Assembly (NCBI GenBank): GCA_035353335.1
Contig: DAOPZJ010000012.1
Location: 1 to 51,395, forward strand
DNA: 51,395 bases
Source: Oscillospiraceae bacterium
GTDB taxonomy: Bacteria; Bacillota; Clostridia; Oscillospirales; JAKOTC01
Direction of reading: 5' to 3'
Numbering within the stretch: position 1 is the stretch's first letter; every line of letters begins with the position of its first letter. The notes below the pieces were generated by a model. The model saw only the letters and a list, made by a program, of their open reading frames with translations, did not search any database and was not told the origin of the DNA. This document shows, piece by piece, positions 30,739 to 39,272 of this stretch. The translations under genes and the position numbers were made by a program.

Positions 30739-32576
30739 TTGCTGCCTTCTTTCCCGCAGAATCCATAAACCGCCGCTCCGCAGCCGACGCACTTCGTGCG
30801 GCAGTTCGGCGTGGTAACGCCCTCGAGTGCCCGGTGGTATTCGCGCAGATAATGCGCCTTGGTTACGCCGACGTCCAAGTGTTCCCACGGCAGAATCTCA
30901 TCTTCGCCAATGGTACGCGCGGCGAAAAAGTCCATATCGACGCCGCAAGTCTTGAACGCGTCAAGCCATACATCATATTTGAACCACTCGTTCCAACCGT
31001 CCAGTCGACAGCCGTTTCGAAAAGCCGTCTCGATGACAGTCGAAAGCGTCCGGTTGCCGCGCGCGAAGACCGCTTCAAGGCGGCTGGTCTCCATATCGTG
31101 ATAATTATAGGTGATCTTGCGGGTCTTGATCGAGGAAGCGAGCAGCTTCTGCTTCCTCACAATCTCTTCCTCGCTATCCTGCCCGACCCACTGGAACGGG
31201 GTGAACGGTTTCGGGATAAAAGTCGACACGCCGATGGAGATATTCAACAGATGCCCCTTCGGGTTCTCGGCGTTTTGGTAATAGAGATCCACCGCTTTCT
31301 GTGCCATTTGGGCGATTGCGATGATATCCTCGTCGGATTCGGTCGGCAGCCCGATCATAAAATAGAGCTTCAGGGAGGTATATCCGCCGTTGAAGACAAC
31401 TTTACAGGTGCGCTCGAACTCCTCTTCGGTGACCTGTTTGTTGATGACATCTCTCAGGCGCTGGCTTCCGGCTTCCGGGGCAAATGTCAGGCCGCTTTTC
31501 CGCACCGCAGAGACCTTATCCAATACCTCGGAAGAAAAATTATCTACTCGCAGCGACGGAAGTGAGAGGTTGACTTTTTGTTGATCGGTTTTCGCCGTGA
31601 GCTCGTCGAGCAGCGGAACGATTTCGGTATAGTCGCTGGTTGAAAGCGATGAGAGCGCCATCTCCTCATAGCCCGAGACGGTACATTCGTCGATCAGAAT
31701 ATCTCGCACGGTGTCGGCTTTGCGCTCGCGCACCGGACGGTAGATGTAACCCGCCTGACAGAACCGGCAGCCGCGGATGCACCCGCGAAACAGCTCTGTT
31801 GCGGCTCTCGATTGGACGACTTCGATATAAGGTACCGGCCCGGGCGGCGGTGCATACATCTTGTCAAGATCTTTGACAATGCGCTTTTTCACTTTCGCGG
31901 GCGCGTCGTTTTTGGGCGTGACCGATTGAATCGTGCCGTCATCATTATAAACAACATCGTAAAAAGAGGGGACATAGATGCCCGTGATTTTAACGGCTTC
32001 TTTTAGCAGCTTGTCTTTGTCCCAACTATCTGCCTTGGCCTTTTTACAAACAGCCATCAACTCCGGCAAGACTTCCTCACCTTCGCCGAGCACGGCCAGA
32101 TCCACAAAATCCGCAATCGGCTCCATGTTGCAAACGCAGGGACCGCCTGTGATTACCAGCGGAAATGCGGTTTTGCGGTCCTTGGCGCGAAGCGGCAGCT
32201 TCGCGAGATCGAGAATATTCAGAATATTGGTATAGGATAACTCATATTGCAACGTAAAACCGATCACGTCAAATTCGGACAGCGGGTCGCCGCTTTCGAG
32301 TCCGTAGAGCGGGATATCATGGTCGCGCAGTACTTTTTCCATATCCGGCCATGGGGCATATGCCCGTTCGCACCAGATTTCGGAGTCGTTATTGAGCAGG
32401 CCGTACAGGATTTTCTGGCCTAAGTAAGACATTCCGATATCGTAGATATCGGGAAAACAGAAGCAAAAGCGGAGTTTGACGTCCGCTTTGTCCTTCATCT
32501 CACAGCCTGTCTCATGTCCGATATACCGCCCCGGTTTCGAGACATTCATCAAATATTTCTCTGTTTCAGAATACAA
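30735..32576 (-). CDS. TIGR03960-type radical SAM protein with B12-binding-like N-terminus
   Basis: A protein of about 613 residues. The family opening V-S-K-P-G-R-Y-I-G-H-E is followed by a cobalamin-binding-like domain (P-D-I-Y-D-I-G-M-S-Y-L-G; I-T-G-G-P; L-G-E-G-E-E). The radical SAM cluster motif C-I-R-G-C-R-F-C lies at about 266-273, and F-A-P-E-A-G-S-Q-R-L-R-D-V-I-N-K is the family's SAM-domain signature. The C-terminus is Cys-rich (C-R-T-K-C-V-G-C-G-A). The TTG at 32576 follows GGAGAGG by 6 nt; a TTG at 32591 has no site. Translationally coupled to the DUF2344 gene. Confidence 0.93.
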   Translation of the reverse strand: MYSETEKYLMNVSKPGRYIGHETGCEMKDKADVKLRFCFCFPDIYDIGMSYLGQKILYGLLNNDSEIWCERAYAPWPDMEKVLRDHDIPLYGLESGDPLSEFDVIGFTLQYELSYTNILNILDLAKLPLRAKDRKTAFPLVITGGPCVCNMEPIADFVDLAVLGEGEEVLPELMAVCKKAKADSWDKDKLLKEAVKITGIYVPSFYDVVYNDDGTIQSVTPKNDAPAKVKKRIVKDLDKMYAPPPGPVPYIEVVQSRAATELFRGCIRGCRFCQAGYIYRPVRERKADTVRDILIDECTVSGYEEMALSSLSTSDYTEIVPLLDELTAKTDQQKVNLSLPSLRVDNFSSEVLDKVSAVRKSGLTFAPEAGSQRLRDVINKQVTEEEFERTCKVVFNGGYTSLKLYFMIGLPTESDEDIIAIAQMAQKAVDLYYQNAENPKGHLLNISIGVSTFIPKPFTPFQWVGQDSEEEIVRKQKLLASSIKTRKITYNYHDMETSRLEAVFARGNRTLSTVIETAFRNGCRLDGWNEWFKYDVWLDAFKTCGVDMDFFAARTIGEDEILPWEHLDVGVTKAHYLREYHRALEGVTTPNCRTKCVGCGAAVYGFCGKEGSK

Positions 32577-32617
32577 AAATAACCTCTCCAATCACACAAT
32601 CGTGACAATGCCCGTAT

Positions 32618-32646
32618 ATTATACCTCATAAGTGCGCAGTCTTCAA
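32618..32646 (-). promoter_or_regulatory. Promoter of the radical SAM pair
   Basis: On the minus strand there is TTGAAG (32641-32646), a 17-nt spacer and TATAAT (32618-32623), 42 nt upstream of the TTG start. Confidence 0.78.
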
Positions 32647-32650
32647 GCGC

Positions 32651-32730
32651 AACGAACCGTTGAAGATTTAGTGTTTAGGACGCTTGGTTTCGGTTCGTTT
32701 TGGATTGTCGGTTATTTGAACCGACAATCC
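32651..32730. repeat. Two adjacent inverted repeats in a divergent promoter region
   Basis: AACGAACCG (32651-32659) and CGGTTCGTT (32691-32699) form one perfect pair with a 31-nt spacer. GGATTGTCGGTT (32702-32713) and AACCGACAATCC (32719-32730) form a perfect 12-bp hairpin with a 5-nt loop. CTTCAA/TTGAAG (32641-32646, 32660-32665) adds a third small pair that includes the -35 box of the radical SAM promoter. No T-runs, so not simple terminators. They lie between two divergent promoters. Confidence 0.6.
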
Positions 32731-32759
32731 CAGAATCTTGGAACACCGATTTTGATTTG

Positions 32760-32787
32760 TTGAAACCGTAATGAGCGCTTGAAACCG
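32760..32787 (+). repeat. Direct repeat TTGAAACCG upstream of the PBP promoter
   Basis: TTGAAACCG occurs at 32760-32768 and again at 32779-32787, a 19-bp period. The second copy ends 15 nt before the -35 box of the penicillin-binding protein gene, a position suited to an activator or response-regulator site. Confidence 0.45.
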
Positions 32788-32802
32788 TCCGGATTTCCTC
32801 GA

Positions 32803-32831
32803 TTGCAAAACCAAAGCGGGTATGTTATAAT
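32803..32831 (+). promoter_or_regulatory. Sigma-A promoter of the penicillin-binding protein gene
   Basis: TTGCAA (32803-32808), a 17-nt spacer ending in the extended motif TGT, and TATAAT (32826-32831), 62 nt upstream of the start codon. Confidence 0.82.
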
Positions 32832-32893
32832 GTCTGAGACGACAAATAATGGGTCGTTTTCGATCAGTGTTTAGTTTATATTCGGAGGAAAAT

Positions 32894-35074
32894 ATGGCCG
32901 AAAAAGAGACGGGAACGGGTATGATTCAGAAAATCAGTAGCCTGGCCGAAAAACTCAGAGCGAAAAGAGCAGAGCAGAGGCCGGACAATAAAGAGAGAAG
33001 CGCCGGATGGGCGAAGTTTTGGAAGTTCTGCGCCGGCTTTATGATGATGCTGATCATCGCGGGCTGTGTATTCGGCGCCGTGATGACCGTCTATGTGATC
33101 AAATACGTTGATCCGACCGCGACCATCGATATCTCCGGATTGAAATACACGACATTAATGCTTGCTCAGGATCCGACAACCGGCGAATATGTCGAGACCG
33201 CAAAAGTCTACAGCGACGAAAACCGCATCTGGGTTGACATCGGCGATGTGCCGGAGCATGTTCAAAAAGCCGTTGTGGCTTCGGAGGACAAGCGGTTTTA
33301 CGACCACCACGGCGTCGACTGGGTCAGAACCTTCGGAGCGGCAGCTAACCTGGTTTTCAATTTTTGGGGCAACAAGCAGGGCGGTTCCACAATGACCCAG
33401 CAGCTGATTAAAAATATCACGGGCGATGACGAGGTCACGATCGAGCGGAAAGTCCAGGAGATTATGCGCGCGCTTAACCTTGAAAAGACGGTCTCAAAGG
33501 ACATCATCCTCGAGGCCTATATGAACACCATGTTTTTGGGCTACAGCTGCAACGGCATCCAGTCGGCGGCTAAATTCTATTTCGGAAAAGATGTCTCGCA
33601 GCTGACCGTAGCAGAGGCGGCGAGCATTGTTGTCATCACGCGTTACCCAACCGCAAATAATCCGCTTCTGCATCCCGAGAAAAACAAGCAGGCCTACATG
33701 TATGTGCTCAGAGTCATGTATCAGCAGGGCTGGCTCACCAGGCCGGAATATCAGGAAGCCATTAATCAAAAATTGGTGTTCGTCGGCGATGCGGGAACCG
33801 TCAGGACCACCGACGTCTATTCCTGGTACGAGGATCAAGTCTATGAAGATGTTTTAAAAGATTTGCAATCCGAACTCGGCTATACTGCGACAACGGCTAA
33901 ATATTTATTGCAAAACGGCGGTCTTCGCATTTATATGGCGGTCGACCAGAATATCCAGAAAGCCATGGAAGACCAATATTACAACGAGGCCAATTTTATC
34001 AAAGAGAATCGTGACGAACAGCCGCAGTCGGCGATGGCAATCATGGACTACAACGGCAGGGTTCTCGGTATCGTGGGCGGAAAGGGCGAAAAAACCGCCA
34101 ATCTGCTTTGGAACCGGGCGACCGATTCCACGCGTTCATCGGGTTCCGCGATTAAACCGCTTGCTGTTTACGGACCTGCAATCGAACTAAATTTAATCTA
34201 TTGGTCGCAAAAACTGCTCGATGGACCGATTCAACTGCAGGATGATTACGGAGTATCTTACGATTGGCCGAATAATTATTACAGCGGATATAAGGGGCTT
34301 GTAACCCTCGATTATGCGATTCAGCGTTCGACCAATACCGTTGCAGCCCGTGTGCTTCAAATGGTCACACCGGAGGTCAGCTTTAATTTCGTATATAATA
34401 AACTACACATGACCACCCTTGTAAAATCCAAAAGGATCAACGGCAAAACTTTCTCCGACATCGGGCTTGCACCTCTGAGCATGGGCTCGCTGACAAACGG
34501 CGTCACGGTGTTGGAGATGGCGGCCGCTTATCAGATTTACGGCGGCGAGGGCGGTCTCTATACCGAACCGTACACGTATACCAAAGTTGAAGATGCCAGC
34601 GGCAACGTGATTTTAACCAAACATCCTACCGCGACCCGGGTGATGACCGAGGAGAGCGCCTTCATTATGAACCGGTTGATGCAGCGAGTGGTGGAAGGTG
34701 AAAACGGCACAGGCCGCAAAGCTTCGCAGCTCGGATATCCGGTAGCGGCTAAAACCGGTACCACCACCGATTACAACGACCGTTGGTTTGTCGGTCTCAC
34801 GCCGTATTATGTCGGCGTCGTCTGGACCGGCTACGACACCAAGACCGAGATGGACGAGAGCTTGGCAAACCCGTCGCTTGATGCTTGGCTCAAGATCATG
34901 AAGGTGATTCATGAGGGTAAACCTGACTCCGACTTTTTTACTTCGGATCTGGTCGAGCGTCGGCTTTATTGCACAGTCAGCGGTCTGATGGCAGGCCCGA
35001 ATTGCAAAAACACCGCCTATGGATGGTATAAAAAATCGCAATATATTGAGACCTGCGATATCTGCGGTCAATAA
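32894..35074 (+). CDS. Class A penicillin-binding protein (transglycosylase/transpeptidase)
   Basis: A 726-residue bifunctional cell-wall synthase. A basic cytoplasmic tail precedes one membrane anchor (about residues 40-70). The GT51 glycosyltransferase domain shows E-D-K-R-F-Y-D-H-H-G (Glu131 catalytic) and G-G-S-T-M-T-Q-Q-L-I-K-N. The transpeptidase domain has the S-x-x-K motif S-A-I-K (Ser418), S-T-N (479-481) and K-T-G-T (from Lys620). Length and order match PBP1A-type enzymes, and no PASTA domain is present. It ends with a cysteine-bearing tail (C-x-x-C near the C-terminus). The ATG follows GGAGG by 5 nt. It heads a plus-strand group with a peptide-binding lipoprotein and recG. Confidence 0.95.
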   Translation: MAEKETGTGMIQKISSLAEKLRAKRAEQRPDNKERSAGWAKFWKFCAGFMMMLIIAGCVFGAVMTVYVIKYVDPTATIDISGLKYTTLMLAQDPTTGEYVETAKVYSDENRIWVDIGDVPEHVQKAVVASEDKRFYDHHGVDWVRTFGAAANLVFNFWGNKQGGSTMTQQLIKNITGDDEVTIERKVQEIMRALNLEKTVSKDIILEAYMNTMFLGYSCNGIQSAAKFYFGKDVSQLTVAEAASIVVITRYPTANNPLLHPEKNKQAYMYVLRVMYQQGWLTRPEYQEAINQKLVFVGDAGTVRTTDVYSWYEDQVYEDVLKDLQSELGYTATTAKYLLQNGGLRIYMAVDQNIQKAMEDQYYNEANFIKENRDEQPQSAMAIMDYNGRVLGIVGGKGEKTANLLWNRATDSTRSSGSAIKPLAVYGPAIELNLIYWSQKLLDGPIQLQDDYGVSYDWPNNYYSGYKGLVTLDYAIQRSTNTVAARVLQMVTPEVSFNFVYNKLHMTTLVKSKRINGKTFSDIGLAPLSMGSLTNGVTVLEMAAAYQIYGGEGGLYTEPYTYTKVEDASGNVILTKHPTATRVMTEESAFIMNRLMQRVVEGENGTGRKASQLGYPVAAKTGTTTDYNDRWFVGLTPYYVGVVWTGYDTKTEMDESLANPSLDAWLKIMKVIHEGKPDSDFFTSDLVERRLYCTVSGLMAGPNCKNTAYGWYKKSQYIETCDICGQ

Positions 35075-35091
35075 ATTAACGGGAGTGGGCG

Positions 35092-36591
35092 ATGAAAAAA
35101 AGAATTTCGTTTTTAATTGCGGCAATCCTATTGATCTCATATTGCGCCTGCGGATCCGAACCCGGACAATTACTCGGTTCCGATGATACGGCCGAAAATC
35201 AGACTGTAACAGCGGATGCCGATAATCTGATTTTAGCTTATCATTCATCCTATTCGTTGGATCCGTATGCGGAAATTACCGATTTGAACCGCGAAATCGC
35301 CAAGCTTTGTTATGAGCCGCTTTTTAATCTGGACAGCAATATGATGACCTATGCGGTTTTGGCAGCTTCAGTCCAAAAGGTTTCCGATCTTGAGTATAAA
35401 ATCATATTAAATTCAAGCCGTACCTTTTGGGACGGTTCTGCGGTCACGGCAGCTGACGTTGTTTTTTCCTATACAAAAGCCGTCACAAGCTCAAATTATG
35501 CCTATCTTTCCGGAATTTTTACGAGCGTAGAGGCAAGCGGAAACGATGTAATTGTCAAGCTGGTAAAGGAAAATATCAATTTCCCAGCAGCTACGACTTT
35601 TCCCGTAATAAAAAAAGCCAATTATTCTGTTCCAACTTCGACAAAGATCGATTATATGGGCAGCGGTTTATATGCTCCGTCCTATAATAATGGAGCAGAG
35701 CTATCGCTGAACCCGTTTCATCCGAGAGCAGGGACCGCAAAAGTAAAAAAGTTTTTATTAAAAGCCATTCCGGATTTTACAGCGATGAATGATTCGCTCG
35801 CGGCAAACATCATCAATGCCGGTTACAGCGAACTGGTCGGAGATACTCTCCCCATGATTTCGGGCAACGTCTATCAGATTCCGCAGAACCGGATGGTCTA
35901 CATCGGTTTTACCGCTGCGGGCGTATGCGCCGATCCGAACTTGCGGACGGCGATTTCGCTCGCTATTGACCGAACCCGCGTCAATGCCTTTTTCGGCGGT
36001 TATTCCGAAGTTGCGGACACGCCGTTTAATCCTAATTTTTCAAAGATCACAACAAGCTGCACCAACTTGATGCAAAACACCACGGCGGCAATTTCGAGAT
36101 TCCAAGCGTCTGAATTCACGGGAACTTTACGGCTCGTTGTAAACAGCGACAATGCGGCGAAAGTGAATTTAGCAAATGAATTGCAGCGTGAGCTTTCGGC
36201 AATCGGCATTTCGGTCAACCTCCTCTCATTGGATTTCGGCGCCTATCAGAATGCCGTACTTTATGGCGGATGTGATATATACATTGGAGAAATCAAACTC
36301 TCTGCGGATTATAACTTTAACGAACTGATCGATTCACTCACCCCGCAGCAGGGAATTTTATGTTCGCAATATCTCTGCGACACTCGCAACGCTTATCTTA
36401 GGACCGGCGACAGCACCCGTTTCCTCGCTGCTTTTGAGTCGGAACTACCGTTTATTCCTCTCGTTTATCGCGACGGCGCTGCCGCATTTTCGTCTAATCT
36501 TGTCGTGACGCAGTCAGACACCTTTGAAAATGCTTTTTATAATTTGGCATATACGCAGGAGATAACGACGGTGAGTCAGGATGCTAAATAG
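35092..36591 (+). CDS. Orphan peptide-binding lipoprotein (SBP_bac_5 family)
   Basis: A 499-residue extracellular solute-binding protein. The N-terminus is a lipoprotein signal with Cys20 (Y-C-A-C) or Cys18. The family core is present: L-C-Y-E-P-L-F-N-L near residue 75, W-D-G-S-A-V-T-A-A-D-V-V-F-S-Y near 115, and A-I-D-R-T-R-V-N-A-F-F-G-G near 290. No permease or ATPase gene is nearby, so it may feed the opp system at 2-9.5 kb or act in sensing. It lies 17 nt after the PBP gene and overlaps recG by 11 nt, so it is a middle gene of that unit. Confidence 0.9.
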   Translation: MKKRISFLIAAILLISYCACGSEPGQLLGSDDTAENQTVTADADNLILAYHSSYSLDPYAEITDLNREIAKLCYEPLFNLDSNMMTYAVLAASVQKVSDLEYKIILNSSRTFWDGSAVTAADVVFSYTKAVTSSNYAYLSGIFTSVEASGNDVIVKLVKENINFPAATTFPVIKKANYSVPTSTKIDYMGSGLYAPSYNNGAELSLNPFHPRAGTAKVKKFLLKAIPDFTAMNDSLAANIINAGYSELVGDTLPMISGNVYQIPQNRMVYIGFTAAGVCADPNLRTAISLAIDRTRVNAFFGGYSEVADTPFNPNFSKITTSCTNLMQNTTAAISRFQASEFTGTLRLVVNSDNAAKVNLANELQRELSAIGISVNLLSLDFGAYQNAVLYGGCDIYIGEIKLSADYNFNELIDSLTPQQGILCSQYLCDTRNAYLRTGDSTRFLAAFESELPFIPLVYRDGAAAFSSNLVVTQSDTFENAFYNLAYTQEITTVSQDAK

Positions 36592-38629
36592 TTTTTATTG
36601 CCCGAAAGCAAAAGAGACCGGCGTCCAATTCATCAAGGGTGTTGGCCCTGCAAGGGCTGCGCTGCTTTTAAAACTGGGACTCAAAACCGCAGCCGATTTG
36701 ATCGATTTTTACCCGCGCGCCCATATGGACTTCTCCGCCGGTTCAACTTTTGAGAACGCGACAAAAGGAGAGGTCTGTTCGGTCAACGCCACCGTGACAG
36801 GAAAAGCGGTGCGGGTGCCGACAATAAATAGAAACATCACGCTGTATAACGTGCGGGTTGTTGACGCCGACGGGGCGGTCGGACGCATGGTTTTTTTCAA
36901 CAGTCAATATGCCGCCGAAGGGCTCAAAGACGGCAAGGAATATTGCTTTACAGGGAAGATTGACAAAACAAGCGGCAGGGTAGAGATGATTTCTCCAAAG
37001 TATGTCTCACTGGAAGGAAACCGCGGGCTGTTGGTACCGATTTATGCGCAGACAAAGGGCTTAAACAGCGCTGCCATCGCAAAAATCATCGCTGCCGTGC
37101 TCGAAATTTTCCTGCCTTTAATAGAAGAACCTTTTCCCGATGAAATCCGAAAAGAATATGGGCTTTGTTCGCTGAACTACGCACTTCGTAATATCCATTT
37201 CCCCTCTGACTGTCAAGCATATGAGCTTGCCAAGCAGCGATTGATCTTCGGTGAACTGCTGACTTTCAACTTGATCATGGAGGCCATGAAAGCAGGCGCG
37301 CGGGAGGGGCAGGCCGTTATTATTCCGCGTTGCGATATGAAGCTGTTCGTCGCCGCGCTGCCCTTTAAACTGACCGATTGCCAAAAGAACGCCATCAAAC
37401 AGGCATTTGAGGATATGGCTGGCGAAAAGCCGATGAACCGTTTATTGCAAGGTGACGTCGGTTCGGGGAAGACCGCTGTCTGTGCGGCATTGCTTTACAG
37501 AACGGCAAAAGCCGGTTATCAGTCGGCGCTGATGGCGCCCACGGAACTGCTTGCGAATCAACACTACAAAAATTTGAACGGTCTTCTTTCCGGGCTCGGT
37601 GTTCGCTGTGAATTGCTGACGGGCGCAACCAAACAAGCCGAGCGCAAACGAATTTCAGAATCGCTTGCCTCGGGTGAAATCGATATTTTAATCGGAACCC
37701 ACACGCTGTTTTCCGACAATGTGATTTATCAAAATCTAGCTTTGGTGGTTGCGGATGAACAACACCGGTTCGGCGTCCGTCAGCGGTCGAAATTGGCGGC
37801 AAAAGGCATCTCTCCGCACTTTTTTGTCATGTCGGCAACCCCGATTCCGCGCACACTGGCGCTGATGCTCTACGGCGATCTCGACCTTTCGGTGCTTGAT
37901 ACACTTCCCAACGGCCGGCGGGAGATTAAGACCTATATCTACAAAGAAAAAAGCCGTGCACACCTGTTCGAGTTTATCAAAAAGGAACTGGACAAGGGGC
38001 GGCAGGCCTATATCGTCTGCCCGGCCATCGACGACAATGAATCGGGAAAGCAGGCGGCAGCGGTCTATTACGAAAAAGCGATTCAGCCCGCGTTCAAGCA
38101 ATATAAAACCGCGCTCTTGCACGGACGGCTGGCAGCCGCCGAGAAAAACGCGGTCATGTCCGATTTTATCGCAGGGAATACACAGTTGCTTGTTTCAACT
38201 ACGGTCATCGAGGTCGGCATTGACGTGCCGAATGCCACGATCATGACCATCGAGGATGCCGATTCGTTCGGGCTTGCCCAACTTCACCAACTGCGCGGCA
38301 GAGTGGGCAGGGGTTCACACGAGTCGTATTGTATTTTAGTGGCACATGCCTGTTCCGACACGGCGTATGAACGGTTGAACATCATGAAAGACAGTTCAAA
38401 CGGTTTCGAAATTGCCGAAAAAGACTTAAAATTGCGCGGCCCGGGCGATTTTCTCGGTGAGCGCCAAAGCGGTCTTCCGATTTTACGTTTAGCAGGGAGT
38501 TTATCCGATTTTTCCGCTGTAGCCGCCGCCAAAAATGCCGCAATAAAACTCGCAGTCAACCCTCCACCGATTTTGGAAAAAATGATCGCCGAGATTCGCA
38601 ATGAGATTGCCGGAGGCGGGTTGAATTAG
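36581..38629 (+). CDS. recG: ATP-dependent DNA helicase RecG
   Basis: A 682-residue helicase that remodels stalled replication forks and Holliday junctions. The N-terminal wedge domain (G-V-G-P-A-R-A-A-L-L-L-K-L-G) and OB-like region precede the helicase core. Walker A is G-D-V-G-S-G-K-T-A near residue 292, motif II reads V-A-D-E-Q-H near 392, and the S-A-T-P-I-P-R-T motif III follows. Motif VI is Q-L-R-G-R-V-G-R-G. The length is normal. The start lies inside the preceding gene and is probably translated by coupling, with GGTGA just upstream. Confidence 0.97.
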   Translation: MLNSFYCPKAKETGVQFIKGVGPARAALLLKLGLKTAADLIDFYPRAHMDFSAGSTFENATKGEVCSVNATVTGKAVRVPTINRNITLYNVRVVDADGAVGRMVFFNSQYAAEGLKDGKEYCFTGKIDKTSGRVEMISPKYVSLEGNRGLLVPIYAQTKGLNSAAIAKIIAAVLEIFLPLIEEPFPDEIRKEYGLCSLNYALRNIHFPSDCQAYELAKQRLIFGELLTFNLIMEAMKAGAREGQAVIIPRCDMKLFVAALPFKLTDCQKNAIKQAFEDMAGEKPMNRLLQGDVGSGKTAVCAALLYRTAKAGYQSALMAPTELLANQHYKNLNGLLSGLGVRCELLTGATKQAERKRISESLASGEIDILIGTHTLFSDNVIYQNLALVVADEQHRFGVRQRSKLAAKGISPHFFVMSATPIPRTLALMLYGDLDLSVLDTLPNGRREIKTYIYKEKSRAHLFEFIKKELDKGRQAYIVCPAIDDNESGKQAAAVYYEKAIQPAFKQYKTALLHGRLAAAEKNAVMSDFIAGNTQLLVSTTVIEVGIDVPNATIMTIEDADSFGLAQLHQLRGRVGRGSHESYCILVAHACSDTAYERLNIMKDSSNGFEIAEKDLKLRGPGDFLGERQSGLPILRLAGSLSDFSAVAAAKNAAIKLAVNPPPILEKMIAEIRNEIAGGGLN

Positions 38630-38658
38630 AAAACAGGGCGTTCCTCAAGATATAGGAA

Positions 38659-39185
38659 TTATAAATTCACCCAATATCTTTCAAGATATTCGCTTTCACG
38701 TTCATCATACACGGTGCTTTCATAGATTCCGCCGTTTGCTATTTTGGTTCTCTTGCTGCCCTCGTTTTCTTGAAGGCATGTAATCAAAACTTTGTCGAGT
38801 CCGTATTCTTTGCAAGCTTTCAGACAATCGGAAAGCATTTGCTTTGCATATCCTTTACTTCTCTCATTCTGCCGAACCGAATAACCGATATGCCCGCCGT
38901 ATTTTTCAAGAAAATCATAAAATAATGACGGAATTGAATCATACCTACTATTTTATGATCGGTTTCACGCACATAGATGAATTGCTCGGCAGTTACTAAC
39001 TCATTTTGAACGGTGTCTGGATTCTCTGATTTTCGATTAAATTCCAACCATTCCTCGATGTTTTCCATATGTCTGAGCGGACCTGTTCCGTCCATTGAAC
39101 TATTTGCTTCCAACATTTCCTGACGAAACGAAATAATATCGTCTTGATAAGAAATATCGGGTTTTATAAGTTTACACTTCTCCAT
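38659..39185 (-). pseudogene. GNAT acetyltransferase gene with a one-base frameshift
   Basis: From the ATG at 39185 (AGGTG upstream) a GNAT frame runs through about 84 residues to M-I-Q-F-R-H-Y-F. It then goes out of frame and would end near 38820 with unrelated residues. In the neighbouring frame the family sequence continues as D-F-L-E-K-Y-G-G-H-I-G-Y-S-V-R, then R-S-K-G-Y-A-K-Q-M-L, ending at a TAA at 38659. The total span is 527 nt, one less than a multiple of three, so a single base is missing around 38911-38930 near an A-rich run. It is either a recent pseudogene or a sequencing error. The intact enzyme would be about 175 residues. Confidence 0.85.
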
Positions 39186-39272
39186 AAAAACACCTGTTAA
39201 AGTATTAATTTTCATTATTAATGAAGAAACGGCGGGCGACCAATAGGATCGCACCTACAGCTTTATGAACGC

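Noticed and set aside
30739..30888. Upstream extension of the DUF2344 gene
   Set aside because: It overlaps the Cys-rich end of the radical SAM gene; the family sequence begins at the coupled ATG at 30738.
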